From: Acidimicrobiaceae bacterium
GTDB lineage: Bacteria; Actinomycetota; Acidimicrobiia; Acidimicrobiales; MedAcidi-G1
DNA: 6,389 nt
Assembly: GCA_002714485.1 (NCBI GenBank)
Contig: PAXM01000061.1
Location: 7,010-13,398 of the forward strand
Direction: 5' to 3'
The position numbers were made by a program, and so were the translations under genes. Each line of letters begins with the position of its first letter. The stretch's first letter is position 1. Below are positions 6,090-6,389 of this stretch, in pieces. The notes beneath the pieces are model-generated. The model had not been told where the DNA came from, ran no database searches, and worked only from the letters and a program-made list of their open reading frames with translations.

Positions 6090-6389
6090 TCAGCGCGATA
6101 GCAGGCCGAGATTGTCGCGGACCCGGCCCAGGGTCGCCGACGCTACGGAGCGGGCCTTGTCGGCTCCCAAAGCGAGTAGTCGGTCAGTCTCGGCCGGATC
6201 GGCAGCCAACTCGTGATACCGGTCCTGGACGGGGCGCAGGAGGGAGATGACGGCTTCGGCGGTGGCCGCTTTCAGGTCGCCGTATCGTTCGATCCCCCCG
6301 GCTGCCGTGGCTGGAGTCTGACCGGTGGCTGACCCCAGGATGGATAAGAGGTTCGAGACACCGGGCTTAGTAGCCGGGTCGAATCGGAC
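6090..6389 (-). CDS. trpS: Tryptophanyl-tRNA synthetase, C-terminal part (start beyond window)
   Basis: Reading the minus strand from the right edge gives 99 residues ending at a TGA (complement of 6090-6092). They match the C-terminal helical domain of bacterial class I TrpS, which follows the KMSKS loop and binds the tRNA anticodon region. Recognisable pieces are VRFDPATKPGVSNLLSILGS at visible 1-20, YGDLKAATAEAVISLLRPVQDRY at 36-58 and GADKARSVASATLGRVRDNLGLL at 75-97. The enzyme charges tRNA-Trp with tryptophan using ATP. The catalytic HIGH and KMSKS motifs lie outside the window, so their integrity cannot be judged. The gene converges on the HD gene, with 42 bases between the stops, and is not part of the plus-strand gene run. 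No frameshift is seen in the visible part. Confidence 0.93.
   Translation of the reverse strand, partial: VRFDPATKPGVSNLLSILGSATGQTPATAAGGIERYGDLKAATAEAVISLLRPVQDRYHELAADPAETDRLLALGADKARSVASATLGRVRDNLGLLSR

Noticed and set aside
5960..6250. Plus-strand open frame of 96 codons across the end of the HD gene and into trpS
   Set aside because: Gly/Arg/Pro-rich frame shadow of the HD gene and the antisense of trpS. The trpS reading on the other strand is clear.
1..6389. A new defence, mobile or biosynthetic system
   Set aside because: All space is taken by conserved core genes. There are no transposases, integrases, direct-repeat arrays, toxin-antitoxin pairs or compositional breaks visible by eye.

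Overview
The window is a GC-rich bacterial chromosome segment, densely packed with housekeeping genes and using several GTG starts. Seven protein genes are visible, two of them cut by the window edges. The order tlyA, nadK, recN, pyrG and an ADP-ribose-type Nudix hydrolase is the arrangement known from Actinomycetota (Mycobacterium has tlyA-ppnK-recN-steA-mctB-pyrG-Nudix). The Nudix box carries the same one-residue insertion as mycobacterial Rv1700. I infer an actinobacterium, possibly an acidimicrobiial or other non-mycobacterial lineage. The class assignment is a guess.

Layout, plus strand: the C-terminal part of tlyA (rRNA 2'-O-methyltransferase, bases 2-586) overlaps nadK (NAD kinase, 586-1437) by one base. 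A 163-base gap follows, holding a perfect 12-bp inverted repeat and a weak LexA-like site. Next is recN (DNA double-strand-break repair ATPase, 1601-3220). A 67-base gap with a small dyad, a GC-rich hairpin and a -10-like box sitting almost on the start codon leads to pyrG (CTP synthase, 3288-4955). A Nudix hydrolase follows (start 4969, or 4930 if the overlapping ATG is used), then an HD-domain phosphohydrolase-like protein (5529-6047) that overlaps the Nudix gene by 28 bases.

Minus strand: the C-terminal 99 codons of trpS (tryptophanyl-tRNA synthetase) run in from the right edge and end at 6090. They converge on the HD gene across 42 bases that contain a small tetraloop hairpin.

The plus-strand genes cover rRNA modification, NADP supply, recombination repair, CTP synthesis and nucleotide-sugar clean-up. 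Their co-location is a conserved synteny block rather than one pathway. There is no tRNA or rRNA gene, transposon, CRISPR array or phage gene. I found no convincing new multi-gene system. The points most worth a second look are the hairpin between nadK and recN, the recN-pyrG spacer where other actinobacteria carry steA and mctB, and the HD protein, which keeps part of the HD-GYP residue pattern but has no GYP motif.
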